DNA of 47,538 nucleotides from a virus: IMG/VR virus record IMGVR_UViG_3300050030_000036, positions 1 through 47,538 of that record; one strand, written 5' to 3'. Positions 28,717 to 37,222 of the stretch are shown in pieces (position 1 is the stretch's first letter; each line of letters starts with the position of its first letter). Made by a program: the position numbers and the translations under genes. The notes below the pieces were generated by a model that was given only the letters and a program-made list of their open reading frames with translations, was not told where the DNA came from and searched no databases.

Positions 28717-29174
28717 ACCGCTCCCCCATCTTTTTGGCCGCCTACCGCGAAACCGGCTCCGTCACCCGGGCGGCGGAAGCGGCGGGCATCCACCGGAGCA
28801 TCCACTACCGGAGATTGCAGGAAGATCCCGCCTACAAGGCGGCCTTCGAGCGGGCCCACGAAGTGGCGATCGCGGTCCTCGAAGACGAAGCGATCCGGCG
28901 GGCGGTGGAGGGCGTAGAAGAGCCCCTGACGTATCAAGGCCAGTTTCAATACGCAGACCTGGATGACGACGGGAACCCCGCTGGAAAGCCGCTGGCCATC
29001 CGCAAATACTCCGACAGCCTGCTCCAGTTCCTGCTCAGGGGAGCCAAACCGGAGAAGTACCGCGAACGGTTCTCGCATGACGTGAACGCCAAGGTGACTC
29101 ATAAGTTTGATGGCACGCTTGAAGATCTGCTCACCACATATCGCGCTCTCACGGCGGACGATTCGAAAGCGTGA
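28713..29174 (+). CDS. terminase small subunit
   Basis: The 153-residue protein starts at ATG 28713 overlapping the previous stop. The N-terminal helix-turn-helix (FLAAYRETGSVTRAAEAAGI, HRSIHYRRLQEDPAYKAAF) is followed by helices (ERAHEVAIAVLEDEAIRRAV) and IRKYSDSLLQFLLRGAKPEK with the C-terminal YRERF. This is the small-subunit pattern of many phages, which binds the packaging site. Its last 65 bases overlap the FliA-like sigma gene. Confidence 0.8.
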   Translation: MNRSPIFLAAYRETGSVTRAAEAAGIHRSIHYRRLQEDPAYKAAFERAHEVAIAVLEDEAIRRAVEGVEEPLTYQGQFQYADLDDDGNPAGKPLAIRKYSDSLLQFLLRGAKPEKYRERFSHDVNAKVTHKFDGTLEDLLTTYRALTADDSKA

Positions 29175-29718
29175 CGGCCTGGTCCTGGAGCACCTGGAAT
29201 GGGCTCACGGGATCGCGCGTCGCGTCGCCTCACTGCTGCCGACGTGGTTCACCTTCGAAGACCTTTGCGGCCCCGTGGAACTCGCCTTGTTTGAGCGGGC
29301 GGCATCATTTGATCCCAAGCGTGGCATCCCCTTCAAAGCTTATGCCTCGCGGCGCATCCACGGTGCCTGTTTCGATTCGGTACGGCGCAAGGAGTACCGG
29401 GAGCGGGGACACTTGTCGCTGTCAACCCATCGGCTCGGTTTGCTTCGAGATGACGGTGGCAACCGGGAGATGGACGGGGTGGACGCCCAGGCGTGCGACC
29501 CAAATCCTTCCCCCGAAGCGCAGGCGGCTTCTCACGAACAAGTCCACGTCTGGGCGCAGGTGCAGCAGCTCCCCCCGCGCCACGCCCTGGTAATCCTGGC
29601 GGTCTACGGCGGCGGCATGACGCTTGAGACTTTGGCCACCAAGGTGGACGTGGGATCGAGCAGGCTCTCCCAGATCCATCATGAGGCGCTGAGGATGCTC
29701 AAAGGGATGGCCGCGTGA
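29110..29718 (+). CDS. FliA/WhiG-type sigma factor
   Basis: The 202-residue protein is taken to start at ATG 29110, so the overlap with the terminase gene is long; TTG 29107 is an alternative. Region 2 (residues 24-95) carries HLEWAHGIARRVASLLP, FTFEDLCGPVELALFERA and FDPKRGIPFKAYASRRIHGA. The F-D-P-x-R-G..F..YA..RIrGA..D..R signature marks flagellar/WhiG-type sigma factors. Region 4 (residues 150-200, LPPRHALVILAVYGGGMTLE, LSQIHHEALRMLKGM) has the C-terminal helix-turn-helix. It is the likely reader of the TAAG-N11/12-GGCGATA sites. Confidence 0.85.
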   Translation: MARLKICSPHIALSRRTIRKRDGLVLEHLEWAHGIARRVASLLPTWFTFEDLCGPVELALFERAASFDPKRGIPFKAYASRRIHGACFDSVRRKEYRERGHLSLSTHRLGLLRDDGGNREMDGVDAQACDPNPSPEAQAASHEQVHVWAQVQQLPPRHALVILAVYGGGMTLETLATKVDVGSSRLSQIHHEALRMLKGMAA

Positions 29719-30218
29719 TCCTGACCGGCGAGGCCGAATTGCTGGCGAAGGTCCGCTACTCGCTCCTGGCCAGGGGGGTGAGATATGACGACGTGGACGA
29801 TTGCGCGCAGGACGTGATACTGGCCCTTTTGACAACGCGAGTGGATGTCAAGGACCAAGGGGCCTACGCTATCGGGATCGCGCGCCATGCCGCCTTGGAA
29901 TGGATGGCGGGCTCGATCCGGGAACGGCTGCGGGACGATTTGGCGCTGATCGAAAACGTGACGCCCTCGCGCGAGCCGGACGCCTTAGCCCAGTTGGAGC
30001 GCCGCGAGAAACTGGGACTCGCGGGCGCGGTGCTCCGGGGGCTGCCAACGGAGCAACGCGACATCCTGACGCGTTTCTATTTGCAGGGACAGAAGGAACC
30101 AGAGATACGCCAGGCGATGAGCCTCACCCCGACGCAATTCCGCCTGGGCAAGCACCGCGCCAAGGCAACTTTGAGCGCCCGCGTGCAACGCGCACTGGCC
30201 GCCAAGGTGGCGGCATGA
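29715..30218 (+). CDS. ECF-like sigma-70 family factor
   Basis: The 167-residue protein starts at GTG 29715 (GTGA). Region 2 (residues 5-75): AELLAKVRYSLLARGVRYDD, VDDCAQDVILALL and YAIGIARHAALEWM. The DDxxQDV..AL core is typical of ECF sigma factors. Region 4 (residues 108-158): LPTEQRDILTRFYLQGQKEP, EIRQAMSLTPTQFRLGKHRA. The start and stop overlap both neighbours, which guarantees co-translation. It may read a second set of promoters that I could not define. Confidence 0.8.
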   Translation: MILTGEAELLAKVRYSLLARGVRYDDVDDCAQDVILALLTTRVDVKDQGAYAIGIARHAALEWMAGSIRERLRDDLALIENVTPSREPDALAQLERREKLGLAGAVLRGLPTEQRDILTRFYLQGQKEPEIRQAMSLTPTQFRLGKHRAKATLSARVQRALAAKVAA

Positions 30219-31939
30219 GCCTCACGGTACAGGAAAGCGCCCAACTGATCCGCGCCTTCGCCGATCACCCGCAGTTCGCCCGTGAATCACTGCGCATCCG
30301 CGCCAAGTCCGGCGCCATGGTGCCCTTCGAGCTTCAGCCAGCGCAAACCAAGCTGAATCGGGCCATCCTGAAGCAGCGGAACGCCGGACTCCCGGTTCGG
30401 ATCTGCTACCTGAAGGCCGGCCAGGTCATGGTCTCCGCCGGAACCGCGGCGCAGAACTTCCACGCCGTGCCCTTCATGCCGGGTCGGCACTGCCTGGCGC
30501 TTGCGGACTCGGCGGCGCACGCCGACCTCGTTTTCAACTACTACAAGGGCTTCCAAGACCATTACCAGCCCTTCACCGGCGGCATCCCCGGCGCCCAAGT
30601 CACGCTTCCGGAGCTGGTGAACGACCGGGACGAAACCCTGAAGTGGGCCAACGACAGCTTCATCCAGATCGCCACCGGCCGGAACGTCCACGTGGGGCGT
30701 GCTCACCCCTGGCAGTTCGTCCAGGTCTCGGAATTTGGTTTCCAAGAGGGTGGCGCGACGTTGATGGACGGCTTGATGCAGCGGGTTCCAAACTCGCCCG
30801 AGACCATGGTCATCGTCGAATCCACCGGCTTTGGTGAGGGCGGCCCGTTCTACGAGCTTTGCCAGCGCGCGCAAGATCCCCAGCGCGCCGGCGGCTGGCT
30901 CTTCGTCTTCTTCGGCTGGCAGGAACACCCGGAATATCAGATGCCGGTACCGGGCGGCGATCGCGGGGCCTTCCAGCGCGACCTCGACCGCGGCGAGCTC
31001 GAAGTCATGCAGCAGTACGGCCTCAAGCTCGAACAGATGGCCTGGCGGCGCTGGGCCATCCTCAACAACTGCGAAGGCCATGTCTCGACCTTCCAGCAAG
31101 AGTTCCCGAGCAACCCGCGCGAGTGCTTTCAATCGAGCAACCGGACCTACCTGGACCTGGGCGCCCTGGAACGTTGCGTCCGGGTAGAAGAGCCGATGCG
31201 CGGCGAGCTGGATATCCACCAGGTCGGGCCGGAACGGCGGGTGCAATTCCTGCAAAAGGACGGCGGCACGCTGGCCATCTACCGGTTGCCGAAAAAGGGC
31301 GGCCGGTACGTGATCGGCGCGGACAGCGCGCAGGGCAAGGACCCCGAGGCAAAAAAGGGCGGCCGGAGCGATCCCGACTACGCAAGCGCGGACGTCACGG
31401 ACGCCGACACCGGAGAGCAGGTGGCGAAGTACAACGAGCGCGTCACAGAAAGCCACTTCGGGCGCATCATTTACGCCCTGGGCTGGTACTACAACTGGGC
31501 CTACGTGGTGCCAGAGACGGTGGGCGCCGGCCGGGCCTTCCTCCAGGCGCTCTTGGCACTGGAGTACCCCACCGACAGGATCTACCGAAAGCAGCGACCG
31601 GCCGGCGACATGCGCCCGGTCACGTTCAACGAGTTGGGCTACGACACCAATACGGTCACGCGCCCGCAATTACTGAGCGCGCTCGACGTGGCGCTGCTCG
31701 AAGGGTCGATCACGATTCACGACGCGGGGACGGCCATGCAATGCCGGACGCTGGTGCGGGATGCGGACGGGCACGTGGCGGCGAAGCTGGGCACCCATGA
31801 CGACGACGTGTTCAGCAAGGCGCTGGGAGTAATCGGGCTCCGGTTCATCCCGAAGGATGCGCCGATGTCTTCGCAGGAATTTCAGAAGCAGTGGAACCCG
31901 CAGAGTTACAAAACGAAAACGAGGGAAGACGATGACTGA
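30215..31939 (+). CDS. terminase large subunit
   Basis: The 574-residue protein starts at ATG 30215 overlapping the sigma stop. The ATPase domain has LKAGQVMVSAG (residues 66-76) where the usual Walker A is KxRQxGxST, so the P-loop Arg and Gly are replaced by Gly and Met. Walker B is MVIVESTGFGEGG (198-210), with catalytic Glu202. The nuclease domain has YVIGADSAQG (Asp370), VPETVGAG (Glu434) and HDDDVFSKALG (Asp530/531), the three acidic sites of a RNase H-like nuclease. It cuts and pumps DNA into the procapsid. Confidence 0.9.
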   Translation: MSLTVQESAQLIRAFADHPQFARESLRIRAKSGAMVPFELQPAQTKLNRAILKQRNAGLPVRICYLKAGQVMVSAGTAAQNFHAVPFMPGRHCLALADSAAHADLVFNYYKGFQDHYQPFTGGIPGAQVTLPELVNDRDETLKWANDSFIQIATGRNVHVGRAHPWQFVQVSEFGFQEGGATLMDGLMQRVPNSPETMVIVESTGFGEGGPFYELCQRAQDPQRAGGWLFVFFGWQEHPEYQMPVPGGDRGAFQRDLDRGELEVMQQYGLKLEQMAWRRWAILNNCEGHVSTFQQEFPSNPRECFQSSNRTYLDLGALERCVRVEEPMRGELDIHQVGPERRVQFLQKDGGTLAIYRLPKKGGRYVIGADSAQGKDPEAKKGGRSDPDYASADVTDADTGEQVAKYNERVTESHFGRIIYALGWYYNWAYVVPETVGAGRAFLQALLALEYPTDRIYRKQRPAGDMRPVTFNELGYDTNTVTRPQLLSALDVALLEGSITIHDAGTAMQCRTLVRDADGHVAAKLGTHDDDVFSKALGVIGLRFIPKDAPMSSQEFQKQWNPQSYKTKTREDDD

Positions 31940-32180
31940 CCGCGACGGCCCGCGCTCCAACCCCTACCACCCGGACCCGGAGAAGTGCTGCGAAGCGTGC
32001 GTCTTCGGAAGCGGCGAGCATGCCCGATGGTGCGCTCTCTACCAATGCTCCATGTGTGGCGAATTCCACGGGCCGCCGAACGACCTCGCCTGTCCGCGGC
32101 CCTGGCTTCATTGGAAGGATTGGCCACTCAGGCCGACCCGAACCGATGGCGATACCTCAGACGTGAAGCATGCCTCCTAA
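31932..32180 (+). CDS. small Cys-rich protein
   Basis: The 82-residue protein starts at ATG 31932, inside the terminase stop region (8-base overlap). It has CCEACVFGSGEHARWCALYQ and CSMCGEF plus ACPRPW, giving several Cys-x-x-Cys pairs for one or two zinc ions. Its stop overlaps the portal start by 11 bases. The function is unknown. Confidence 0.6.
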   Translation: MTDRDGPRSNPYHPDPEKCCEACVFGSGEHARWCALYQCSMCGEFHGPPNDLACPRPWLHWKDWPLRPTRTDGDTSDVKHAS

Positions 32181-34431
32181 ATCCTTTCAAATCCAACTGA
32201 GCGACGGCGAGAAAAACAACCTGGTCAACCGGATCGAGTTGGACTTCCTCACCGACAAGTCGAGCCACCTTTCTTGGTCGACGCGTTGCGCCGGATGGAT
32301 GAAGAAATGGGAAGCCCGCGTTGAGGCGCCCAGAGTCGGCGACGAAGACAAACCGAACCACGTGGTGCCCCTGATTCAGTGGCAGTGCTTCAACAAGTTG
32401 GCACGGGAAATCCAGGCGCTGCTCGGCGATAACGCGGAGATCACCGCGCGCGGCACCGGCCCATCGGACAAGAAAGTGGTTGCCAAGGTCGGCGCCTACA
32501 TGACCTCGCGCGTGTTCGACCAGATGCAATTGATCAACCCGCTCTGCGAGTTCGAATTCCGTCGCATCCTGAACGGCTGGGCAGCGGCGTATCGCCCATG
32601 GTGGCGCCGCGAGTTTGATACTTTGCAAAACGGCAAGATCAAGCGCGTGTGCGACTACGAAGGCCCCGGATTCTTTCCCCTCGAACCCGATGACCTCATG
32701 GTCCCTCCAGAGCGCGGCGTGAGATCCCTCCAGGAATTCAGCCATGTGATCCGCCGCGTGCGGGTGACGGTGGATGATCTGCAACGTGGCGACGGCACGC
32801 TTTACCAGGGGACCAGCGACCCGGACATGGTCACCAAGCTGATCAACTGGGCCAAGATTGGCGGGCAGGGCAACGACTACACCATGGACGGGCAAGACCC
32901 GGTGAGAGAAGAGCGCGAGCGCTCCGAAGGCGTGGACTACAGCGCCTACTCGCTGGGACGGCGCTCGATTTGGATGTGGGAGTGGTACGGATATTGGCGG
33001 CCGCTGAAGAAACAGAGCAGGGACGGCGCTATCGACGATCTGGAAACGCGGCTGCCGTACGAAGCGGACTACGTCGTCAAGTTCATCCCCGGCCTGCGAG
33101 AGATCGTGGGCTGTCAGGATCTGTTGCAACTGTATCCGAAGATGCGCCGCAGACGTCCGTTCGTCGAGAGCACGCTCATCAAGGACGGCACGTACCGGCC
33201 CAAGGGATTCGGCGCGCTCCTGGAAGATCTGGAAGACGAACTGACCGCCAATTCCCGCTTGTTTCAGGCGGCCGGCGAGCTGAGCGTCTGGCCCATCGTG
33301 TTCTTCAAGCCGGGCGGCGGCATGAAGCCGGGCAACTTCCGATTGGAACCGGGCATGGCAATTCCCACGGAGGACCCGGCGTCCGTAAATATCGTCAAAC
33401 TCAATCCGAATCTGGATTTTCTGGTGGCGCGGCAGCAGGACATCCTCACCACCTCAGAGCGGATCACCAACATCAACGATCAGTCCATGGGTCGCTCCAT
33501 GAGCCAGCCGAACGCGCCGAAGACCGCCACCGGCCAGCTCGCGCTGATCGAAGAGGGCAATGTTCGCGCCTATTTGGACAGCACGATTCTCCGGGAGGAC
33601 ATGGAAGAGATCGTAGGCGACTTCTGGGACCTGGACTGTGACCTGGCCCCGAAGACGCAACCCGGCCTATTCTTCCGCGTGACGGAAGAGCAGGCAAACG
33701 GCCTCTTCGACGTGTCCAAGGGCGGCGCTCACATGACGCCCAAAGAATTCGGCGGAGTCTACGACTTCCGGCTGAAGTTCGCCACCAGCGTCTGGGCGCG
33801 CAATGCCAAGAAACAGGAGTTCATCGGCTTCTATCAGGCCGCGATGATGAACCCGCTCTGCATGCAGAATCCCACGGCCATGTGGCACCTGCTGAACATG
33901 CTGGCGAAGCAGTTCGACATCGACTTCCAGGACGTGATCCCCAAGCCGCCGGAACCCGATGCGCCGAAGACACCGGACCAGGAATGGACCGAGATGCTGG
34001 AAGGGGAGACGGTCAACGTCAACCCGCTGGATAACGACGATCAGCACATCCAGGAGCACATCCAGCAGTTGGAAGACGAGCGCAAGGACCCGGATCGGGA
34101 TGTCCAGGCCATTGGCATGAATGTGAAGCACATCCTGGATCACCAGCAGCAGAAACGGGCCAAGATGCTCATGCAGACCCTGACCTCTCAGCTCATGCAG
34201 AGCATTCAACCGCCTCAACAGAGTCCGGCACAGCAGACGATTCAGCAGCTCCAGCAGATGTACGGCGGCCAACAGCAGCAGCAGCAGCAACCCGGTCCAC
34301 CCCAAGGAATGCCCCCACAGCAACCCGCAATGGGCGGCCCGCCGCAGTCCGGCGCGCCCGGGGATGTCCAGGCTCCGCCGCAAGCCGTGGGCTCCCAGGC
34401 GGCCCCGCAACCCGTGGATGGGCAACTCTGA
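32170..34431 (+). CDS. portal protein
   Basis: The 753-residue protein is of the size and layout of P22-type portals: a helical N-terminus, wing region, a long helical stem, and a C-terminal Gln/Pro-rich tail (residues 680-753). Marks are IQWQCFNKLAREIQALLGDN, PDDLMVPPERGVRSLQEFSH, SERITNINDQSMGRSMSQPN (a clip-like segment) and EEGNVRAYLDSTILREDMEE. The last is a stretch found in podoviral portals. Position directly after the terminase fits. It forms the dodecameric DNA gate. Confidence 0.8.
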   Translation: MPPKSFQIQLSDGEKNNLVNRIELDFLTDKSSHLSWSTRCAGWMKKWEARVEAPRVGDEDKPNHVVPLIQWQCFNKLAREIQALLGDNAEITARGTGPSDKKVVAKVGAYMTSRVFDQMQLINPLCEFEFRRILNGWAAAYRPWWRREFDTLQNGKIKRVCDYEGPGFFPLEPDDLMVPPERGVRSLQEFSHVIRRVRVTVDDLQRGDGTLYQGTSDPDMVTKLINWAKIGGQGNDYTMDGQDPVREERERSEGVDYSAYSLGRRSIWMWEWYGYWRPLKKQSRDGAIDDLETRLPYEADYVVKFIPGLREIVGCQDLLQLYPKMRRRRPFVESTLIKDGTYRPKGFGALLEDLEDELTANSRLFQAAGELSVWPIVFFKPGGGMKPGNFRLEPGMAIPTEDPASVNIVKLNPNLDFLVARQQDILTTSERITNINDQSMGRSMSQPNAPKTATGQLALIEEGNVRAYLDSTILREDMEEIVGDFWDLDCDLAPKTQPGLFFRVTEEQANGLFDVSKGGAHMTPKEFGGVYDFRLKFATSVWARNAKKQEFIGFYQAAMMNPLCMQNPTAMWHLLNMLAKQFDIDFQDVIPKPPEPDAPKTPDQEWTEMLEGETVNVNPLDNDDQHIQEHIQQLEDERKDPDRDVQAIGMNVKHILDHQQQKRAKMLMQTLTSQLMQSIQPPQQSPAQQTIQQLQQMYGGQQQQQQQPGPPQGMPPQQPAMGGPPQSGAPGDVQAPPQAVGSQAAPQPVDGQL

Positions 34432-34664
34432 TGCAGTCTGAACCTTTCGACTCCGCCGACCTGGACGCCATGCTGGAGTTCGACCGCTCGCGTGGTTGGG
34501 GCCTGGTGCAAACCCGCATCCGCGAGGAACTGACGCGGAGACGGACGGACCTCGAAGGCTCGGGCGACGTGCCGCGGCTCCGGGGAGAAATCAAAGCGCT
34601 GCTCGAAGTGCTCTCCTACCCGGAGTTCCTGAAGCACGAGATTCGAGGACAGATCAGACCGTGA
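34431..34664 (+). CDS. small charged protein
   Basis: The 77-residue protein starts at ATG 34431 (TGATG). It is helical and acidic/basic (FDSADLDAMLEFDRSRGWGL, VQTRIREELTRRRTDLEGS). It is coupled to the secreted protein gene by GTGA. It is probably a head-assembly accessory protein by position. The function is unknown. Confidence 0.6.
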   Translation: MQSEPFDSADLDAMLEFDRSRGWGLVQTRIREELTRRRTDLEGSGDVPRLRGEIKALLEVLSYPEFLKHEIRGQIRP

Positions 34665-34918
34665 AACGCGCGCTCATTCTCGGGTTCCTGTGCCTGGTGA
34701 TGGTGGGCTCCGCCGGCACGTCCAACCCCAGCTTTGAAGCGAACCTGGCGCGCTTCCATCTGCACTACGACAAGTTCATCCGCGCGTACGAGGGATGTCC
34801 CAAGGGCGCGGCGTTCATCGAAGAGTGCAAGCCGGCGTTGGGCACCTTCGATTGGTACGAATTCAACCACGCGGCGAAAGAAGCGCGGCCGCTATTCAGT
34901 TTGGAAAAGGAAAAGTGA
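34661..34918 (+). CDS. small exported protein
   Basis: The 85-residue protein starts at GTG 34661. A signal peptide (residues 1-18, KRALILGFLCLVMVGSAG) is followed by a soluble part with two Cys (EGCPKG and EECKPA) and an amphipathic helix (FNHAAKEARPLFSLEKEK). An exported phage protein between portal and scaffold could act on the envelope or block superinfection. No family was recognised. Confidence 0.6.
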   Translation: MKRALILGFLCLVMVGSAGTSNPSFEANLARFHLHYDKFIRAYEGCPKGAAFIEECKPALGTFDWYEFNHAAKEARPLFSLEKEK

Positions 34919-34919
34919 A

Positions 34920-35099
34920 ATGGCATTCCCGAAGAAGAAGACCGCTCCCGTTCCGCCCGTGAAGAAGAAGGCCACCCCCTGGAGCAGCCAGAACAAGGGC
35001 GCAAAGAAGAAGCCCGCCGCGAAACCCGCGCCGCAAACCCAATGGCAGGGGATCGCCAGCAAGATGCTGGGGAGCAAGAGCGGTCCCGGCGGCTGCTAA
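34920..35099 (+). CDS. Lys/Pro-rich basic protein
   Basis: The 59-residue protein starts at ATG 34920. It consists largely of Lys, Pro and Ala (AFPKKKTAPVPPVKKKATPW, KGAKKKPAAKPAP) with a short globular end (WQGIASKMLGSKSGPGGC). It resembles histone H1-type tails and the small peptide at 11701. It may bind DNA in the capsid. Close spacing (2 bases) to the next gene. Confidence 0.55.
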   Translation: MAFPKKKTAPVPPVKKKATPWSSQNKGAKKKPAAKPAPQTQWQGIASKMLGSKSGPGGC

Positions 35100-35101
35100 C
35101 T

Positions 35102-35317
35102 ATGAAACTGACCTACACCCACACGTGCTCGATCTGCGGCGCCGAAACAATGCAGACGTTGAAACTGCCGCGCGGTGGAGAGATTCCCAAACCTCTGGCG
35201 CCCACGGGATGGCGCGATGTACTGGGCGAGATGGTTTGTTCTCAACATCGCGTTCACGCCAATGTGTATGTCACAGGGTACCCCCATTCGCTGTGGCGCG
35301 CCGAAGTGGAATTATGA
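35102..35317 (+). CDS. small zinc-finger-like protein
   Basis: The 71-residue protein starts at ATG 35102; a longer frame at 35042 adds 20 residues of the previous gene's sequence out of frame. CSICGAET and the later CSQHRVH could form a C2CH finger. Its stop overlaps the next start (ATGA). The function is unknown. Confidence 0.6.
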   Translation: MKLTYTHTCSICGAETMQTLKLPRGGEIPKPLAPTGWRDVLGEMVCSQHRVHANVYVTGYPHSLWRAEVEL

Positions 35318-35649
35318 CCCCAGGCATCATCATCGGCGAGCAGTGCCCGTACTGCTCGAAGTTCCGCTCTCCCCGCGACATCATGTACATGCCCGGCGGG
35401 GCGAAGATCTGCAGGCCCTGCGAACAGCGGCACCTGGAAGCGCTCGACGCCCTGTCCACGGGCAACTTCGCGGGGCAATGCAGCGAGTGTGGGAAAGTGC
35501 CTGACCAACTCGCCAACCGCGCGATGGCAGTCCACTTTGAAAACGGCGTCTACCGCATGATGTGCATGGCTTGCGATGCCGTCTACGTCACGAAGCGCCG
35601 CGACCTCTACGGCAAAACGCAGTTTGGCCACGACTTGAAGCTCAACTAG
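35314..35649 (+). CDS. zinc-ribbon protein
   Basis: The 111-residue protein has several Cys pairs: EQCPYCSKF, KICRPCEQRH, GQCSECGKVP and MCMACDAVY. These form two treble-clef-like fingers. The remaining part is beta-rich. It lies just before the scaffold gene and could be a nucleic-acid-binding head protein or a regulator. The family was not recognised. Confidence 0.6.
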   Translation: MTPGIIIGEQCPYCSKFRSPRDIMYMPGGAKICRPCEQRHLEALDALSTGNFAGQCSECGKVPDQLANRAMAVHFENGVYRMMCMACDAVYVTKRRDLYGKTQFGHDLKLN

Positions 35650-35655
35650 GAGATT

Positions 35656-36468
35656 ATGCCAGCAACAGAATTTGACGACGCAACCGAGGAAATCACCCCG
35701 CCCGTAGTCCCAGCGGAAACTCCAAACGACAAAGTAACCCTCACCCGCGCGGAAGTCGACGGGCTCCGCCGCGACCGCGACGAAGCGCGCGAGAGCGAGA
35801 AGTACTGGGCCGGCGTGGCGCGCAACGGCAGAGCAGCCGAACCAGCAGCCGAACCCGAAGACGACGACGCCCGCGAGTTTATCGACGACGAAACCCCGGA
35901 CGGCATCGAAGGCGACACCCCAGAAAAGCTGGTGGACGAATTCGCGGCCAAAGGCGTGGCGGCTCTCAAATCGCGCGGCTTCATCACGGCCAAGGACGCG
36001 CAGAAGCTCGCCGCCGAAGTGGCCGTCAAAGTGGCCCGGCAGATGATCGGCCAGCAGGTCACCCGCTCCACCACCGATGCCCAGATCATGAGCGCGTATC
36101 CCGAGCTGAAGGATCAGACCTCGGAGCTGTTCAAGGCGACGGCCAAGATCTACCAGGAAGCTGTGGCTATGGACCCGAACGCGAAGAAAACGCCGGCGGC
36201 GCTCTTCCTTGCGGCGAAGGCGGCGAAGGCGAGCCTGAAGCCCGCGCCCAAACCGCGGGAAGACGACGATGACGAGCCGGAAGTCGAGAGCGACCGGCGC
36301 CGGCGCGCCGATTCCCAGGACAGCAGACCGCGGGGGCGCGGGCAGACCGAAGACCACGACGACATGATGGGCCCCGAAGCGCGCCAGATCTGCAAGGACA
36401 TGGGGATCACAGAGGCGGAGTTCAAGGAAGGCCAAAAGGCCGCGGGCAGACCCAGGGGGAGACGCTAA
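35656..36468 (+). CDS. scaffolding protein
   Basis: The 270-residue protein starts at ATG 35656 after TAGGAGATT. It is strongly charged and helical with an acidic N-terminal third (ATEEITPPVVPAETPNDKVT, PEDDDAREFIDDETPDGIEG), long helices (AAKGVAALKSRGFITAKDAQ, KVARQMIGQQVTRSTTDAQI) and a low-complexity Arg/Asp end. Composition and place between portal and capsid genes are those of phage scaffolds, which guide capsid assembly and then leave. Confidence 0.7.
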   Translation: MPATEFDDATEEITPPVVPAETPNDKVTLTRAEVDGLRRDRDEARESEKYWAGVARNGRAAEPAAEPEDDDAREFIDDETPDGIEGDTPEKLVDEFAAKGVAALKSRGFITAKDAQKLAAEVAVKVARQMIGQQVTRSTTDAQIMSAYPELKDQTSELFKATAKIYQEAVAMDPNAKKTPAALFLAAKAAKASLKPAPKPREDDDDEPEVESDRRRRADSQDSRPRGRGQTEDHDDMMGPEARQICKDMGITEAEFKEGQKAAGRPRGRR

Positions 36469-37071
36469 ATGTCGAAGAAAATTCAAAGCGCCGGCGGTAT
36501 CGGCGAGTCGAAGATGTTCAACGCACCGGACGCGGAACCCGATCCCATCCTTGCCTGCCACATCAACGGCGTGCTCATCAGCGAGCTGGGTCTGGAGCCC
36601 CACATCCTGGCCGTGCTCAACCGCCAACTCACCGACGAAGGCATCGCGGAGAAGAACGCGCGGCCAGAAGTGCGCGAGTCCTCGGGCGTCACGCTCGGCC
36701 GCGACGGCTGGGACAAGTCGCTCGAGCAGCGCCGCGACGACGTCAAGGACCGGGACATGGATCTCTACCAGGCGCGCGACCCGTTCAAGGAAGCCGCGGC
36801 ATTCGCAGCTCCGGGCATGCGGCCGAAGATGCTGTCCGCCAGGAAGATCAAAGAAGGCGGCCTCGGAGACCACCAGGTGGTGAAGTACCCCGCTGGTCAC
36901 CCCCTCGCGGGCGACCCGGTGATGGTCAAAGGCATGGTACTCGGCGAGATGCCGGAGCGCCGCGCCATCGCGCGCAACAAGCACTACCGCGACAAGTCCA
37001 CCGAACTCCTGAAGCAGGTCGAATCCAAACACCAATTGCAGGGCGGCGCCGTCGTCGCCAATCAGGATTAA
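36469..37071 (+). CDS. head-region protein, unknown
   Basis: The 200-residue protein starts at ATG 36469 right after the scaffold stop (TAAATG). It is charged (RDGWDKSLEQRRDDVKDRDM) with repeated DKS, RNKHYRDK and QVESKHQ motifs. It sits between scaffold and decoration genes and is probably a minor head or assembly protein. Its TAA stop is also the -35 of the promoter at 37069. Confidence 0.6.
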   Translation: MSKKIQSAGGIGESKMFNAPDAEPDPILACHINGVLISELGLEPHILAVLNRQLTDEGIAEKNARPEVRESSGVTLGRDGWDKSLEQRRDDVKDRDMDLYQARDPFKEAAAFAAPGMRPKMLSARKIKEGGLGDHQVVKYPAGHPLAGDPVMVKGMVLGEMPERRAIARNKHYRDKSTELLKQVESKHQLQGGAVVANQD

Positions 37072-37095
37072 GCTCTCTCGCGCGACTGGCGATTA
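37069..37095 (+). promoter_or_regulatory. FliA-type promoter of the capsid genes
   Basis: TAAGCTCT (37069-37076), an 11-base spacer, then GGCGATTA (37088-37095). The TAA is the stop of the previous gene. A GTG follows after five bases as part of a GTG-TGA or GTG-AAG-TAA start/stop cluster. The capsid operon proper starts at 37223. Confidence 0.6.
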
Positions 37096-37122
37096 TCTCA
37101 GTGTGAAGTAACGCGAAGCAGG

Positions 37123-37159
37123 CGTCTGCAACACCGTCCCGCAAGGGCACCCGCAGACG
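37123..37159 (+). promoter_or_regulatory. leader inverted repeat upstream of the decoration gene
   Basis: CGTCTGC (37123-37129) pairs with GCAGACG (37153-37159) around a 23-base loop in the 5' leader of the capsid operon. It could shape or protect the leader. There is no U-run, so it is not a terminator. Confidence 0.35.
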
Positions 37160-37222
37160 GCTTACCTCGGCCCCCAGGTCTTCGCTCGCTTGAGGCGTTT
37201 CTCAAATCTCAAGGAGTGAAGT

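Noticed and set aside
30287-31669. 460-residue reverse frame over the large terminase
   Set aside because: It is opposite the terminase motifs, with no start context.
35254-37035. 593-residue reverse-strand open frame over the scaffold region
   Set aside because: It lies opposite clear forward genes with overlapping starts and ribosome sites, and its composition is a GC-rich shadow.
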